DNA from: Chitinophagales bacterium | Lineage (GTDB): Bacteria; Bacteroidota; Bacteroidia; Chitinophagales; JADJOU01 | Reading direction: 5' to 3' | Assembly (NCBI GenBank): GCA_016787225.1 | Contig: JAEUUY010000014.1 | Span: forward strand, 1-64,000 | Length of the DNA: 64,000 nt | Shown: positions 38,205 through 46,018 of the stretch, piece by piece | How the letters are laid out: the number at the start of each line of letters is the position of its first letter | How positions within the stretch are numbered: the stretch's first letter is position 1 | Notes under the pieces: model-generated | Database searches by the model: none | What the model was told of the DNA's origin: nothing | What the model saw: only the letters and a program-made list of their open reading frames with translations | Position numbers and translations under genes: made by a program

Positions 38205-38301
38205 ATTTCGACAAAAGTAAGAAAAATCTCCTATTAATGTTTGCAAAATGATCTCCGTAATGCTAAGTTTTGCTATTGAATGACTTTCAATAGAAGAGAT
38301 T

Positions 38302-38410
38302 TATCCAAATTCCGCATTAGAAAATACAAATTCTAAATCGTCCCAAGAAACCTTCGGGACAACTAAGTCATATAGTTCGCCACGTTGTGGTCTCTAATGA
38401 TTAAATTGAG
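38302..38410 (+). repeat. Dispersed structured repeat, copy 2 (long form)
   Basis: The core lies at 38360-38405: CAACTAAGTCATATAG, then CCACGTTGTGG, then TCTCTAATGATTAA. It forms an outer stem (AGTCAT/ATGATT, one wobble) and an inner stem (CCAC/GTGG). It is preceded by the shared block CCAAATTCCGCATT (38305), AAATTCTAAATCG (38328-38340) and a hairpin with arms GTCCC (38340-38344) and GGGAC (38356-38360). It ends just before the transporter gene at 38424. Confidence 0.75.
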
Positions 38411-38423
38411 TTTATAACAACTT

Positions 38424-39107
38424 ATGAACTTATTTCGTCAAAAATGTGTTCATCCCTTTATGCTCACACCTAGTATTTCGCTCGCATCCTCATTTTTACT
38501 CGGAGCTATTCACTCCCTCGAACCAGGACATGGTAAGTCTATCTTAGCCTTACACACCTCTCAATCAAGAAAATGGAGCGATGGAATTTCCTTATTAGCC
38601 AGCTTGCTTTTGACACATTTTTCACTGACTATGGTGGTGTCGCTGATTCTTTATTTCAATCCGCACTGGGCGGAATATGAATGGATTAGATTCGCCGCTC
38701 CTTTTTTAATAATTTCCTATGGTTTGTTTTTATTGATAAAATCTAAACAAAACTCCGATGAATACGTTGCCTGCAATTGTAGTCACGAAGATACGCAGAC
38801 AGTCAAAAACCCGATTCTCATGGGCTTTATTGTTGGGTTAACGCCATGCCCCTCTGTATTTGCTCCGATTGTGATTGGGTTGTCAAGTCGTAGTTTTGAT
38901 CAAATTTTTTTCTATTTATTTGCCTATATCATAGGAGTAGTGGCCGTATTTATAGCTATTTTTATAGGTGTACTCCTTCTCAGATCTAAAACTTCTGCCT
39001 TTATCAATACGGTAGTATCTCGTGTCAATCCGCACTTAATCAGTGGGTTGATTATGATAGGGATCGGTTTATTTTATTTGATGATGAATTTTCACCATCA
39101 TCATTAA
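38424..39107 (+). CDS. NicO/HupE-like integral membrane metal transporter
   Basis: The 227-residue protein has about six transmembrane segments and the family signatures AIHSLEPGHGKSILALH near residue 28 and VGLTPCPSVFAP near 140. A Cys/His-rich loop (ACNCSHED) and a terminal HHHH suggest nickel, cobalt or another divalent metal (inference). The conserved core starts at a second ATG near 38460, so the first 12 residues are less certain. It is alone between the repeat and an asparaginase-like gene. Confidence 0.72.
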   Translation: MNLFRQKCVHPFMLTPSISLASSFLLGAIHSLEPGHGKSILALHTSQSRKWSDGISLLASLLLTHFSLTMVVSLILYFNPHWAEYEWIRFAAPFLIISYGLFLLIKSKQNSDEYVACNCSHEDTQTVKNPILMGFIVGLTPCPSVFAPIVIGLSSRSFDQIFFYLFAYIIGVVAVFIAIFIGVLLLRSKTSAFINTVVSRVNPHLISGLIMIGIGLFYLMMNFHHHH

Positions 39108-39113
39108 ATTTGC

Positions 39114-39150
39114 AACTAGCAACTAAAATCTGGCAACTCGCAACTAAATT
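39114..39150 (+). repeat. Short CAACT tandem-like repeats
   Basis: CAACT occurs four times within 39116-39146 (GCAACTAGCAACTAAAATC, then GGCAACTCGCAACT). The stretch lies just before the asparaginase-like gene. It may be simple slippage sequence. Confidence 0.5.
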
Positions 39151-39152
39151 CA

Positions 39153-39638
39153 ATGATACGCATATTAATAACTGGTGGCACTTTTGACAAAGAGTATGAC
39201 ATGATCAATGGTCGCCTCTACTTTAACCAAACCAATGTGGACGAAATGTTGCTCAAGGGTCGATGCACTGTGCCTCATACCGTGGAGACTTTGATGATGA
39301 TAGATAGTTTGGAAATGACTGACAGAGATAGAGAGAAAATATTAAAAGCTTGTACAGAGACCAATGAAGATAAAATAGTCATCACACATGGGACCGATAC
39401 TATGACAGTGACAGGAGAATATCTCGCCAAAGCAGGTTTGAATAAAACCATAGTTATTACAGGTGCTATGATCCCCTATTCATTTGGTAGTAGCGATGGA
39501 TTTTTTAATCTAGGTAGTGCTATAGCCTTCGCCCAATCTTTACCAAAAGGAGTTTATATAGCCATGAATGGCACCTACTTTCTATGGAATGAGGTGAAAA
39601 AGAATCGCCAAACTGGATTTTTTGAAGAAATAAGATAG
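39153..39638 (+). CDS. Single-domain asparaginase-like protein
   Basis: The 161-residue protein covers only the N-terminal catalytic half of type I/II asparaginases. It has ITGGTFDKEY (nucleophile Thr), VITHGTDTMTVTGEYL (Thr-Asp pair) and VITGAMIP, as in the full enzymes, followed by SDGFFNLGSAIAFA. The C-terminal half that completes the dimer and active site is absent. This short form is a recognised family and not obviously a truncation; its substrate is unknown. It ends with a clean stop and no downstream remnant. Confidence 0.82.
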   Translation: MIRILITGGTFDKEYDMINGRLYFNQTNVDEMLLKGRCTVPHTVETLMMIDSLEMTDRDREKILKACTETNEDKIVITHGTDTMTVTGEYLAKAGLNKTIVITGAMIPYSFGSSDGFFNLGSAIAFAQSLPKGVYIAMNGTYFLWNEVKKNRQTGFFEEIR

Positions 39639-39758
39639 ATGATAGATTTAAGAAATTAGATAATAGACAATAAACTGCTGAACTTTTTTCATATCACTAT
39701 TGTTATAAACTAACTAATTAACACCTTTAACTTTTTACTTTAAACTTTCAACTATTAT

Positions 39759-40175
39759 ATGTATCCAGCCGAGCTTGTAGCCCCAATGAGAAAAGAATTG
39801 ACCGATGCAGGTTTCACAGAACTTCTAGACGCACAGTCTGTTGATAATGTACTAGATAGCACCGAAGGCACGACTTTCCTCATGATAAATTCTGTGTGCG
39901 GTTGTGCAGCAGGTGCTGCTAGACCAGGCGTTAAAAAAGCACTAGCTTCTGCCGAGAAAAAGCCTACTAACTTGGTTACCGTTTTTGCAGGAGTGGATAA
40001 AGAAGCTGTAAATCAGGCTCGTTCATATACACTGCCTTATCCGCCTTCTTCGCCTTCAATGGCTGTTTTCAAAGAGGGTAAACTCGTTCATTTTATTGAG
40101 AGACATCAAATTGAAGGCAATACCGCTGAGATGATTGGCGACCATTTGAAAAAGGTATTTGAGCATTATTGCTAA
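39759..40175 (+). CDS. BrxA/BrxB-family bacilliredoxin
   Basis: The 138-residue protein matches YphP/YqiW: MYPAELVAPMRKELTDAGF at the start, the CGC redox motif at residues 47-49 (VCGCAAGAARPG), and RSYTLPYPPSSPSMAVFK. Bacilliredoxins remove bacillithiol from mixed disulfides on proteins. The presence of bshC at 47332 in the same window supports a bacillithiol economy. The gene has its own AT-rich leader of 120 bp. Confidence 0.93.
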   Translation: MYPAELVAPMRKELTDAGFTELLDAQSVDNVLDSTEGTTFLMINSVCGCAAGAARPGVKKALASAEKKPTNLVTVFAGVDKEAVNQARSYTLPYPPSSPSMAVFKEGKLVHFIERHQIEGNTAEMIGDHLKKVFEHYC

Positions 40176-40289
40176 GATTTTTTACACCAATAGGGCTATT
40201 TTACTTAGGTAATATCTAGAATAAGTGGTTTAATTCCTTAAAATTAATACAATTAGTAGAAAAAATAGATAATTTCGTATAGGAATTAC

Positions 40290-40297
40290 TATTTTTG
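40290..40297 (+). promoter_or_regulatory. rpsF -7 box (TATTTTTG)
   Basis: TATTTTTG fits TAnnTTTG, 69 bp before the rpsF ATG. No TTG is found at the expected distance. The leader would start near 40304. Confidence 0.45.
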
Positions 40298-40310
40298 CAC
40301 CTCCAAATTT

Positions 40311-40328
40311 ATCCGTACCCATTCGGAT
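40311..40328 (+). promoter_or_regulatory. Hairpin in the rpsF leader, possible S6:S18 site
   Basis: ATCCG (40311) pairs with CGGAT (40324) around TACCCATT, 38 bp before rpsF. S6:S18 leader motifs in many bacteria contain a CCG-bearing hairpin that mimics the 16S rRNA site. The match here is position and a CCG only. Confidence 0.35.
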
Positions 40329-40366
40329 AGCAAATTAAGTTCTTTAATTATTTAAATTTCAACACG

Positions 40367-40750
40367 ATGAATCGTTATGAATCCACTATCATCATTACTC
40401 CGGTGCTGTCGGACGAAGATGTGAAAAACAAGTTGAAGTCTTTCCGTGACTTCCTTGAAAAAAACGGCGCAAAAAATGTCTCTGACGAACATTGGGGACT
40501 CAAAAAACTAGCATATCCTATCGAGAAAAAGCGCTCTGGGGTATATCATATCTTTGATTTCGAAGCTCCAGGAGAGGTAATCGAAAAGCTAGAACTTCAA
40601 TACAAAAGAGATGAGTCTATCTTGAGATTCTTGACCGTAAAGCTCGACAAGTATGGCATAGAGTATGCTGACAAGAGAAAGAAAGGACAAGTAGGAAAGT
40701 CAAAAGCAAAAAAAGATAATCAACCAAAAGAGGAGGTAACCAATGGCTAG
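40367..40750 (+). CDS. rpsF: Ribosomal protein bS6
   Basis: The 127-residue protein is a full S6: [18 protein letters not shown], central [20 protein letters not shown], and [12 protein letters not shown], followed by a Lys-rich tail. It binds bS18 in the platform of the small subunit. Its end overlaps the rpsR start by 8 bp. There is no ssb or priB between them, unlike in many other phyla. Confidence 0.97.
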   Translation: MNRYESTIIITPVLSDEDVKNKLKSFRDFLEKNGAKNVSDEHWGLKKLAYPIEKKRSGVYHIFDFEAPGEVIEKLELQYKRDESILRFLTVKLDKYGIEYADKRKKGQVGKSKAKKDNQPKEEVTNG

Positions 40751-41012
40751 TCAAAATCAACAAATTAGATACTTAACAGCTGTAAAGCTAGGTAACAAGA
40801 ACAAAAAATATTGCCGTTTCAAGAAAATGGGCATCAAGTTTATAGACTACAAAGACCCTGAGTTTTTGATACGTTTTGTAAACGAACAAGGCAAAATATT
40901 GCCTAGAAGAATCACAGGAAATTCTCTAAAATATCAAAGAAAAGTCTCTACGGCTGTCAAAAGAGCTAGACAATTAGCGTTGATGCCTTATGTGACAGAT
41001 TTATATAAATAA
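40743..41012 (+). CDS. rpsR: Ribosomal protein bS18
   Basis: The 89-residue protein has the S18 core [38 protein letters not shown] and [12 protein letters not shown]. It pairs with bS6. Only one zinc-type cysteine remains, as in the C-minus form. Translation is coupled to rpsF by overlap. Confidence 0.97.
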   Translation: MASQNQQIRYLTAVKLGNKNKKYCRFKKMGIKFIDYKDPEFLIRFVNEQGKILPRRITGNSLKYQRKVSTAVKRARQLALMPYVTDLYK

Positions 41013-41018
41013 TTTTTT

Positions 41019-41053
41019 AAGTTACAAGATGCAAGTCTTAAGACCAGTAACTT
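41019..41053 (+). promoter_or_regulatory. Nested inverted repeat in the rpsR-rplI gap
   Basis: AAGTTAC (41019) pairs with GTAACTT (41047), and inside them GTCTTAAGAC (41035-41044) is a perfect palindrome. It may be an attenuator or processing structure; there is no T-run, so it is not a typical terminator. Confidence 0.4.
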
Positions 41054-41086
41054 GCTGCTAGTAACTAGAAACTAAAAACTAATCAA

Positions 41087-41533
41087 ATGGAAGTAATATT
41101 AATAAATGATGTAGATAAATTAGGTTTTGCAGAAGATATTGTAAAAGTAAAACCAGGCTATGCCAGAAATTTCTTGATACCAAGAGGTCTAGGAGTAGTG
41201 AAAAATCCTACCAACTTAGCTATTTTAGCTGAAAAAATAAAGGTAAGAGAGAAAAATGAGGCGAAGCAAATGGCTAATCTCAATGCGATTTTGGAACAAT
41301 TGAAGGGTACTAATCTTCAAATCGGTGCTAAAGTGGGTACTACGAGTAGAATATTTGGTTCAGTGAATGCCGTTCAAATTTCAGAAGCGTTTAAGAAAAA
41401 TGGACTGGAGATTGATCGTAGAAAAATTACAGTCAAAGAAGGTGAAATCAAAGAGTTAGGCAGCTATACAGTGGTTGTAAACCTGACCAAGGAGCAAAGC
41501 ACCGAAGTGCCACTGGAAGTAATAGCTGAATAA
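41087..41533 (+). CDS. rplI: Ribosomal protein bL9
   Basis: The 148-residue protein has the L9 signature KLGFAEDIVKVKPGYARNFL, the long connecting helix (41221-41300), and a C-terminal domain ending STEVPLEVIAE. It binds 23S rRNA at the base of the L1 stalk. It is followed by a strong terminator, so this closes the rpsF-rpsR-rplI transcript. Confidence 0.97.
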   Translation: MEVILINDVDKLGFAEDIVKVKPGYARNFLIPRGLGVVKNPTNLAILAEKIKVREKNEAKQMANLNAILEQLKGTNLQIGAKVGTTSRIFGSVNAVQISEAFKKNGLEIDRRKITVKEGEIKELGSYTVVVNLTKEQSTEVPLEVIAE

Positions 41534-41569
41534 TATTTCATGTATCAATGACCAATAAATGAATTCAAC

Positions 41570-41607
41570 AAAGCCGAACACAGACTTAAAATTGTGTTCG
41601 GCTTTTT
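41570..41607 (+). terminator. Rho-independent terminator after rplI
   Basis: AAAGCCGAACACA pairs with TGTGTTCGGCTTT, 13 bp, around a 10-base loop, and is followed by a short T-run. It lies 36 bp after the rplI stop. Confidence 0.9.
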
Positions 41608-41645
41608 AGTTTTTAATCTAATTTTACCCCTATAAAATAAAAAAA

Positions 41646-43088
41646 ATGAGCCAACAATTTGATGCGAACTTCAATCAATGGATACACCTGAAAAGAGAGG
41701 CTATCGAGCTAAGCAATATTTGTGCAAAGCTGGAAATAGACAAGAAAACGGACTTGGTCTTATTGAGACGTAAACTGTCAGATAGAAATATAACAGAAAT
41801 TATTAATCTACATGAAAGAGCCACGGTCATGCTAGGTGAGCCAGTATCCGTATCGGATACGCTGCAAATAGCTAAAGCTATTGAAAAACTCGATATTGCG
41901 CCTTCGCGTATTGATTTATTCAGACTATGTAATGAATGGAATCAGGAAAAGGGAAATTTTGGCTCTGTAGAAGAGTTTACAAAATCTAAACTAGCTGGAA
42001 ATATCGGCGGGGATAAGAGACAAATAGAGCCTAAAGACGTTATCCTATATGGATTTGGTCGTATAGGCCGATTAGTAGCTAGAATACTAGCCGAGGAACC
42101 AGGCAGTCAGTTGAGACTAAAGGCTATCGTGATTCGAATGAAAAATGCCGAGGAGATAGAAAAGAGAGCTTATTTATTAAAGAAAGATAGTATTCACGGT
42201 GAAATGAAAGGTACTGTAGCCTACGACGTAGAGGAAGGTATGCTTATCGTCAATGGCCAGCGAATAAAAGTTATCACCTCCTCAGATCCAGCGAATATTG
42301 ACTATACAGAATATGGCATTCAAGATGCACTATTGATAGATAGTACGGGTGCATTTCGCGATGAGGAAAAATTATCACAGCATCTTAAGTCAAAAGGAGT
42401 ATCAAAAGTATTGTTGACCGCTCCAGCTAAAGGCGACTTGCCTAATATCGTATATGGTGTCAATCACAAGGATTTTGACCCTGATAAATTGCAGATATTC
42501 AGTGCTGCCTCATGTACGACCAATGCGGTAGTGCCTGTGCTAAAAGTGATTTATGAAAATTTCGGAATATCGACTGGACATATCGAGACTGTTCATGCTT
42601 TTACCAATGATCAAAACCTCGTAGATAATTTTCACAAAGCAGATAGAAGAGGTAGATCGGCTCCGATGAATATGGTTATCACCGAGACAGGTGCTGCAAA
42701 AGCCGCTGTAAAAGCGCTTCCATATCTCAAAGGCAAATTGACAGCAAACTCTGTGAGAGTGCCTATTCCTAATGTGTCATTGGCTATACTTCATCTAAGA
42801 TTGGAAAAAGAGACAAGTATCGAAGAAGTGAATGAGACTGTTCGTAAAGCTGCATTCTATGGAGATTTAATCGAGCAAATAGATTATTCCACATCAAAGG
42901 AACTAGTTTCGACAGATGTTATCGGTAATACGCATGCCCTAGAGTATGATAGCAATGCCACCCTACTTAGCGAAGATAAAAAAGGTGTGACTATTTATGC
43001 ATGGTACGACAATGAATATGGTTATACTTGGCAGGTGATCCGATTGGCTAAGTACATATCGAATGTTTTAAGACTAACTTACTATTAA
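41646..43088 (+). CDS. Glyceraldehyde-3-phosphate dehydrogenase, long form
   Basis: The 480-residue protein has a GAPDH core from about residue 145 (VILYGFGRIGRLVAR) with catalytic C290 in SAASCTTNAV and a histidine in HAFTNDQ. The C-terminal WYDNEYGYTWQV block is typical. It converts glyceraldehyde 3-phosphate to 1,3-bisphosphoglycerate. The first 140 or so residues are an extra helical extension found in a Bacteroidota long GAPDH form and absent from the usual 335-residue enzyme. Its role is unknown. A second, short GAPDH would usually be present elsewhere. Confidence 0.92.
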   Translation: MSQQFDANFNQWIHLKREAIELSNICAKLEIDKKTDLVLLRRKLSDRNITEIINLHERATVMLGEPVSVSDTLQIAKAIEKLDIAPSRIDLFRLCNEWNQEKGNFGSVEEFTKSKLAGNIGGDKRQIEPKDVILYGFGRIGRLVARILAEEPGSQLRLKAIVIRMKNAEEIEKRAYLLKKDSIHGEMKGTVAYDVEEGMLIVNGQRIKVITSSDPANIDYTEYGIQDALLIDSTGAFRDEEKLSQHLKSKGVSKVLLTAPAKGDLPNIVYGVNHKDFDPDKLQIFSAASCTTNAVVPVLKVIYENFGISTGHIETVHAFTNDQNLVDNFHKADRRGRSAPMNMVITETGAAKAAVKALPYLKGKLTANSVRVPIPNVSLAILHLRLEKETSIEEVNETVRKAAFYGDLIEQIDYSTSKELVSTDVIGNTHALEYDSNATLLSEDKKGVTIYAWYDNEYGYTWQVIRLAKYISNVLRLTYY

Positions 43089-43097
43089 TTCTTATAA

Positions 43098-43550
43098 TTG
43101 AATTGGAGATTATTTTTTACTAGTTTATTCATCATATATGCTGGTGGTCTATGGGCACAGGAAGCGTATATGCCTGATGTACTAGGAACTTGGCTTTCAG
43201 AAAATAAAAAACAAAAAGTCAAAGTTAGCTACGATCCTACTAAGAAGATTTATAATGGCAAGATAGTATGGATGTATGAAGATGATCAAGAACAGGGAAG
43301 AATTTTACTAGACAAAAATAATCCCAATCCCAAGCTCAGAAGCAGGAGGGTTACTGGTATAAATTTATTATTCAATTTTGTACATGAAGGTAAGGGTGTA
43401 TTTAGAGGGTATATTTACGACCCTATATCTGGCAAGGAATATAGATGCCTTCTGACTCTCCAGCCAGATAGAAAAACAGCCCACATACGTGGTTATATTC
43501 TGATTCCATGGATAGGAAGAACAGAAGTAGCGACCAAAATAAGTGATTAA
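43098..43550 (+). CDS. DUF2147 secreted protein
   Basis: The 150-residue protein has a signal peptide (LFFTSLFIIYAGGLWAQ) and the DUF2147 pattern: VLGTWLSENKKQKVKV, YNGKIVWMYED, GRILLDKNNPNPKLRSR and FRGYIYDPISGKEYRC. The domain is a small beta-barrel of unknown role. The start must be TTG (43098), since no ATG precedes the signal peptide. It follows GAPDH by 9 bp and is probably co-transcribed. Confidence 0.85.
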   Translation: MNWRLFFTSLFIIYAGGLWAQEAYMPDVLGTWLSENKKQKVKVSYDPTKKIYNGKIVWMYEDDQEQGRILLDKNNPNPKLRSRRVTGINLLFNFVHEGKGVFRGYIYDPISGKEYRCLLTLQPDRKTAHIRGYILIPWIGRTEVATKISD

Positions 43551-43710
43551 CCCAAATTCCGTATTTGAAAATGCAGAATCGATTAAGAATTTGTATTTCA
43601 ATATTTTGCAATCCCGTACGCACGGGATTGAAACAAATTCTAAATCGGGATAAACCCAACTAAATCATATAGTTCGCCACGCAGTGGCTTCTAATGATTA
43701 ATTTGGGATT
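43551..43710 (+). repeat. Dispersed structured repeat, copy 3 (longest form)
   Basis: The core lies at 43658-43701: CAACTAAATCATATAG, CCACGCAGTGG, CTTCTAATGATTAA, with outer stem AATCAT/ATGATT and inner stem CCAC/GTGG. Upstream lies a larger imperfect stem: CGATTAAGAATTTGT (43580-43594) with ACAAATTCTAAATCG (43633-43647), one mismatch. It encloses a 9-bp hairpin CAATCCCGT/ACGGGATTG (43609-43630). The block CCAAATTCCGTATTTG at 43552 matches copy 2. Confidence 0.75.
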
Positions 43711-43736
43711 AAAGAGGTCATTTGGCCTCTTTTTTT
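43711..43736 (+). terminator. Rho-independent terminator
   Basis: AGAGG pairs with CCTCT around TCATTTGG and is followed by a T-tract. It lies 160 bp after the DUF2147 gene, beyond repeat copy 3, so the repeat would be in that transcript's 3' end. Confidence 0.75.
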
Positions 43737-43989
43737 ATGTCGAAAACGACCTTAAAACACCTTAAAACTGTTAAACATGTCTAATATTTAAGTTGATTTT
43801 TCTTACTAGAGTTAGAATGTGGAAATCGTTTTAGGCTTATTTGAGTTGTTTTCGTTTCGAATTATGGCAATTTTCAAGTCGTTTTAGGTCGAAATTCCAT
43901 AGAATTCTACCCTTTTAACAAATTTTAAAATCATTTGATTATCAACAATTAGAAAAGTCCTAAGCTAGAGGCAATGGTGGAATTCGCCG

Positions 43990-43997
43990 TAAATTTG
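43990..43997 (+). promoter_or_regulatory. Candidate -7 box upstream of rlpA (TAAATTTG)
   Basis: TAAATTTG fits TAnnTTTG, giving a leader of about 78 nt. No TTG at the standard distance was found. Confidence 0.4.
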
Positions 43998-44081
43998 CAG
44001 CGCAATAATCGCAAAGTAAAACTATATAATTTTTGAAATGGACATGAAGTTCATTCCATCAGAAACTTAAAAGTCTAGCTT

Positions 44082-44774
44082 ATGATAATTAGAAACAATC
44101 AAACAGTAGGAGCTTTAAAAAGATTAGGACTTATAATCCTAGTTCTATTTTCTATTCAGGCTCTATCATTTAAAACGAGAGACAATGCAGATAGTGGACT
44201 ACCTGAAGTTTATCAGTATGGCAAAGCGAGCTATTATGCAGGTCAGTTTATAGGCAGAAAAACAGCAAATGGAGAGATATTCACTTCGAACGAATTTACC
44301 TGCGCTCATAAGTCGCTTCCATTTGGGACCAAGCTAAAAGTGACAAATCTGGAAACTAATGAGTCCATAATAGTCAGGGTGAATGACAGAGGCCCTTATG
44401 TCAAAAATAGAATTGTAGATCTATCCTTAAGAGGAGCTTACGAACTTGGTCTCACTAAAAGTGGGGTTGCTAATGTCTCTATAGAAATTGTAAACAAGCA
44501 ATTCTCTAGTCTAGGTAATACAAAGCAAATGGATAGAATCTATGTAGATAACCAATTTGCTTATGTAAAGTCTAATGATAATGATACTTATGATAAACTT
44601 TACACTTATTTATCAGAAACCTTGCAAATGACCTCACATAGCAAGCAAGAATCAAAGCCAACGGAGAAGGTGGAAGATTTAGAAGAATTAAAGTCTATAG
44701 ATTTAACGAAGCCTATTGTTACCGATACTGCGGGAACTTCTTTGGACAAACAAGCGTTTGTCATAGAAGAATAA
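44082..44774 (+). CDS. RlpA-like protein (double-psi beta-barrel, septal type)
   Basis: The 230-residue protein has an N-terminal hydrophobic segment (near 12-24) and a double-psi barrel from about residue 45. Barrel motifs are GKASYYAGQFIGRKTANGE, FTCAHKSLPFGTKLKVTN and RVNDRGPYVKNRIVDLSLR. RlpA proteins cut stem-peptide-free glycan at division sites in some bacteria. The C-terminal 80 residues are acidic and lack the SPOR domain of classical RlpA, so septal targeting is not assured. The gene is followed by sufS after 5 bp. Confidence 0.85.
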   Translation: MIIRNNQTVGALKRLGLIILVLFSIQALSFKTRDNADSGLPEVYQYGKASYYAGQFIGRKTANGEIFTSNEFTCAHKSLPFGTKLKVTNLETNESIIVRVNDRGPYVKNRIVDLSLRGAYELGLTKSGVANVSIEIVNKQFSSLGNTKQMDRIYVDNQFAYVKSNDNDTYDKLYTYLSETLQMTSHSKQESKPTEKVEDLEELKSIDLTKPIVTDTAGTSLDKQAFVIEE

Positions 44775-44779
44775 AAAAT

Positions 44780-45982
44780 ATGGACTCCATCAGGAATCAG
44801 TTCCCGATTCTAAATACATCAGTCAACAACAAGCCTTTAATCTATTTAGATAACGCTGCCAGCACCCAAAAACCGCTAGCAGTAATTGATAGCATTTCAG
44901 ACTACTATAAATCCTACAACAGTAATATTCATAGAGGTGCTCACTACCTAGCCAATATAGCTACTGAAAAATATGAAAATGTTCGCGATTTGATGGCGAG
45001 TTTTATAGGAGCGCAATCAAAAGAAGTCATATTTACCTCAGGAACAACACAATCTATCAATTTATTAATGAATGCCTGGGGTCGTAAGTTTCTCACGAAA
45101 CATGATAACATTGTCCTGTCCGAAATGGAACATCATGCGAATCTTGTTCCTTGGTTAGCCTTACAACAAGAGATAGGTTTCGGGATAAATTATCTACCGA
45201 TGGGACCAGATTGTGCGCTAGATTTAACAAATCTAGACTCTATAATCAATGATAAAACCAAGCTAGTTTCTATAGCTTACATTTCGAATGCTATAGGGAC
45301 AATACATCCCATAAGCCAAATTATTGGAAATGCAAAAAGTAAATCGGCACTAGTTCATTTGGATTGCGCTCAAGCCATACAGCATTTCCCCATCAATGTA
45401 GAAAAACTAGACATTGATTTCCTTTCATTTTCATCGCATAAACTATATGGCCCAATGGGTATAGGAGTTTTCTGGGGTCGAGATAAGCTATTACAAGAAA
45501 TGAATCCTTACTTATATGGCGGAGAAATGATAAAAGAAGTATATCTCGATAAAGTTACTTTCAACGAACTACCATATAAATTCGAAGCTGGCACGCCTAA
45601 TGTAGCCGATGTCATTGGATTAGGAGCTGCTGTTCAATTTATCCTAGACTTAGGATTTGAATATGTCCAAAAGCAAGAAAATGCACTGCATCGATTTTTA
45701 TTAGCAGAAATTGAAAAAATAGATCGTATAAAGATTTACACACCTAAAGAAAACTCTACCGCTGTAGTATCTTTCAATGTAGAAGGAGCTCATCCATACG
45801 ATATAGGACAATTGCTCGATGCAAAAAGTATAGCTATTCGCACAGGTCACCACTGCTGTCAACCATTGATGCGCAAGCTAGGCATTGAAGGGACATGCAG
45901 GGCTTCCTTGGCCTTTTATAACTCAGAAGAAGAACTATCTAACTTTATTTCGGCATTAAAATCAATAGTTAAGTTGGTTTAA
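44780..45982 (+). CDS. sufS: SufS-type cysteine desulfurase
   Basis: The 400-residue PLP enzyme has the pyridoxal lysine K221 (SSHKLYGPMGIG) and the active cysteine C360 in TGHHCCQPLM, with NAASTQKP and EMEHHANLVPW as further group-II motifs. It takes sulfur from cysteine for iron-sulfur clusters or other sulfur carriers. The sufBCD scaffold genes are not in the window. rimO, which carries a radical-SAM cluster and adds sulfur, is next. Confidence 0.93.
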   Translation: MDSIRNQFPILNTSVNNKPLIYLDNAASTQKPLAVIDSISDYYKSYNSNIHRGAHYLANIATEKYENVRDLMASFIGAQSKEVIFTSGTTQSINLLMNAWGRKFLTKHDNIVLSEMEHHANLVPWLALQQEIGFGINYLPMGPDCALDLTNLDSIINDKTKLVSIAYISNAIGTIHPISQIIGNAKSKSALVHLDCAQAIQHFPINVEKLDIDFLSFSSHKLYGPMGIGVFWGRDKLLQEMNPYLYGGEMIKEVYLDKVTFNELPYKFEAGTPNVADVIGLGAAVQFILDLGFEYVQKQENALHRFLLAEIEKIDRIKIYTPKENSTAVVSFNVEGAHPYDIGQLLDAKSIAIRTGHHCCQPLMRKLGIEGTCRASLAFYNSEEELSNFISALKSIVKLV

Positions 45983-46001
45983 TTGCAGTCAATTAGTTTT
46001 G
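45974..46001 (+). promoter_or_regulatory. rimO promoter (TTG-N17-TAGTTTTG)
   Basis: TTG at 45974 and TAGTTTTG at 45994 are 17 bp apart, a good match to the Bacteroidota consensus. Transcription would start near 46008, about 11 nt before the GTG start. Confidence 0.6.
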
Positions 46002-46018
46002 CAGTTTAAATAATCTCC

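Larger units (their letters stand above)
43551..44081. other. Gene-free stretch with repeat copy 3, terminator and rlpA leader
   Basis: The 531 bp hold the long repeat copy 3 (43551-43710), a terminator (43711-43736) and an AT-rich leader with a candidate -7 box at 43990. No coding frame is supported. Confidence 0.6.
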
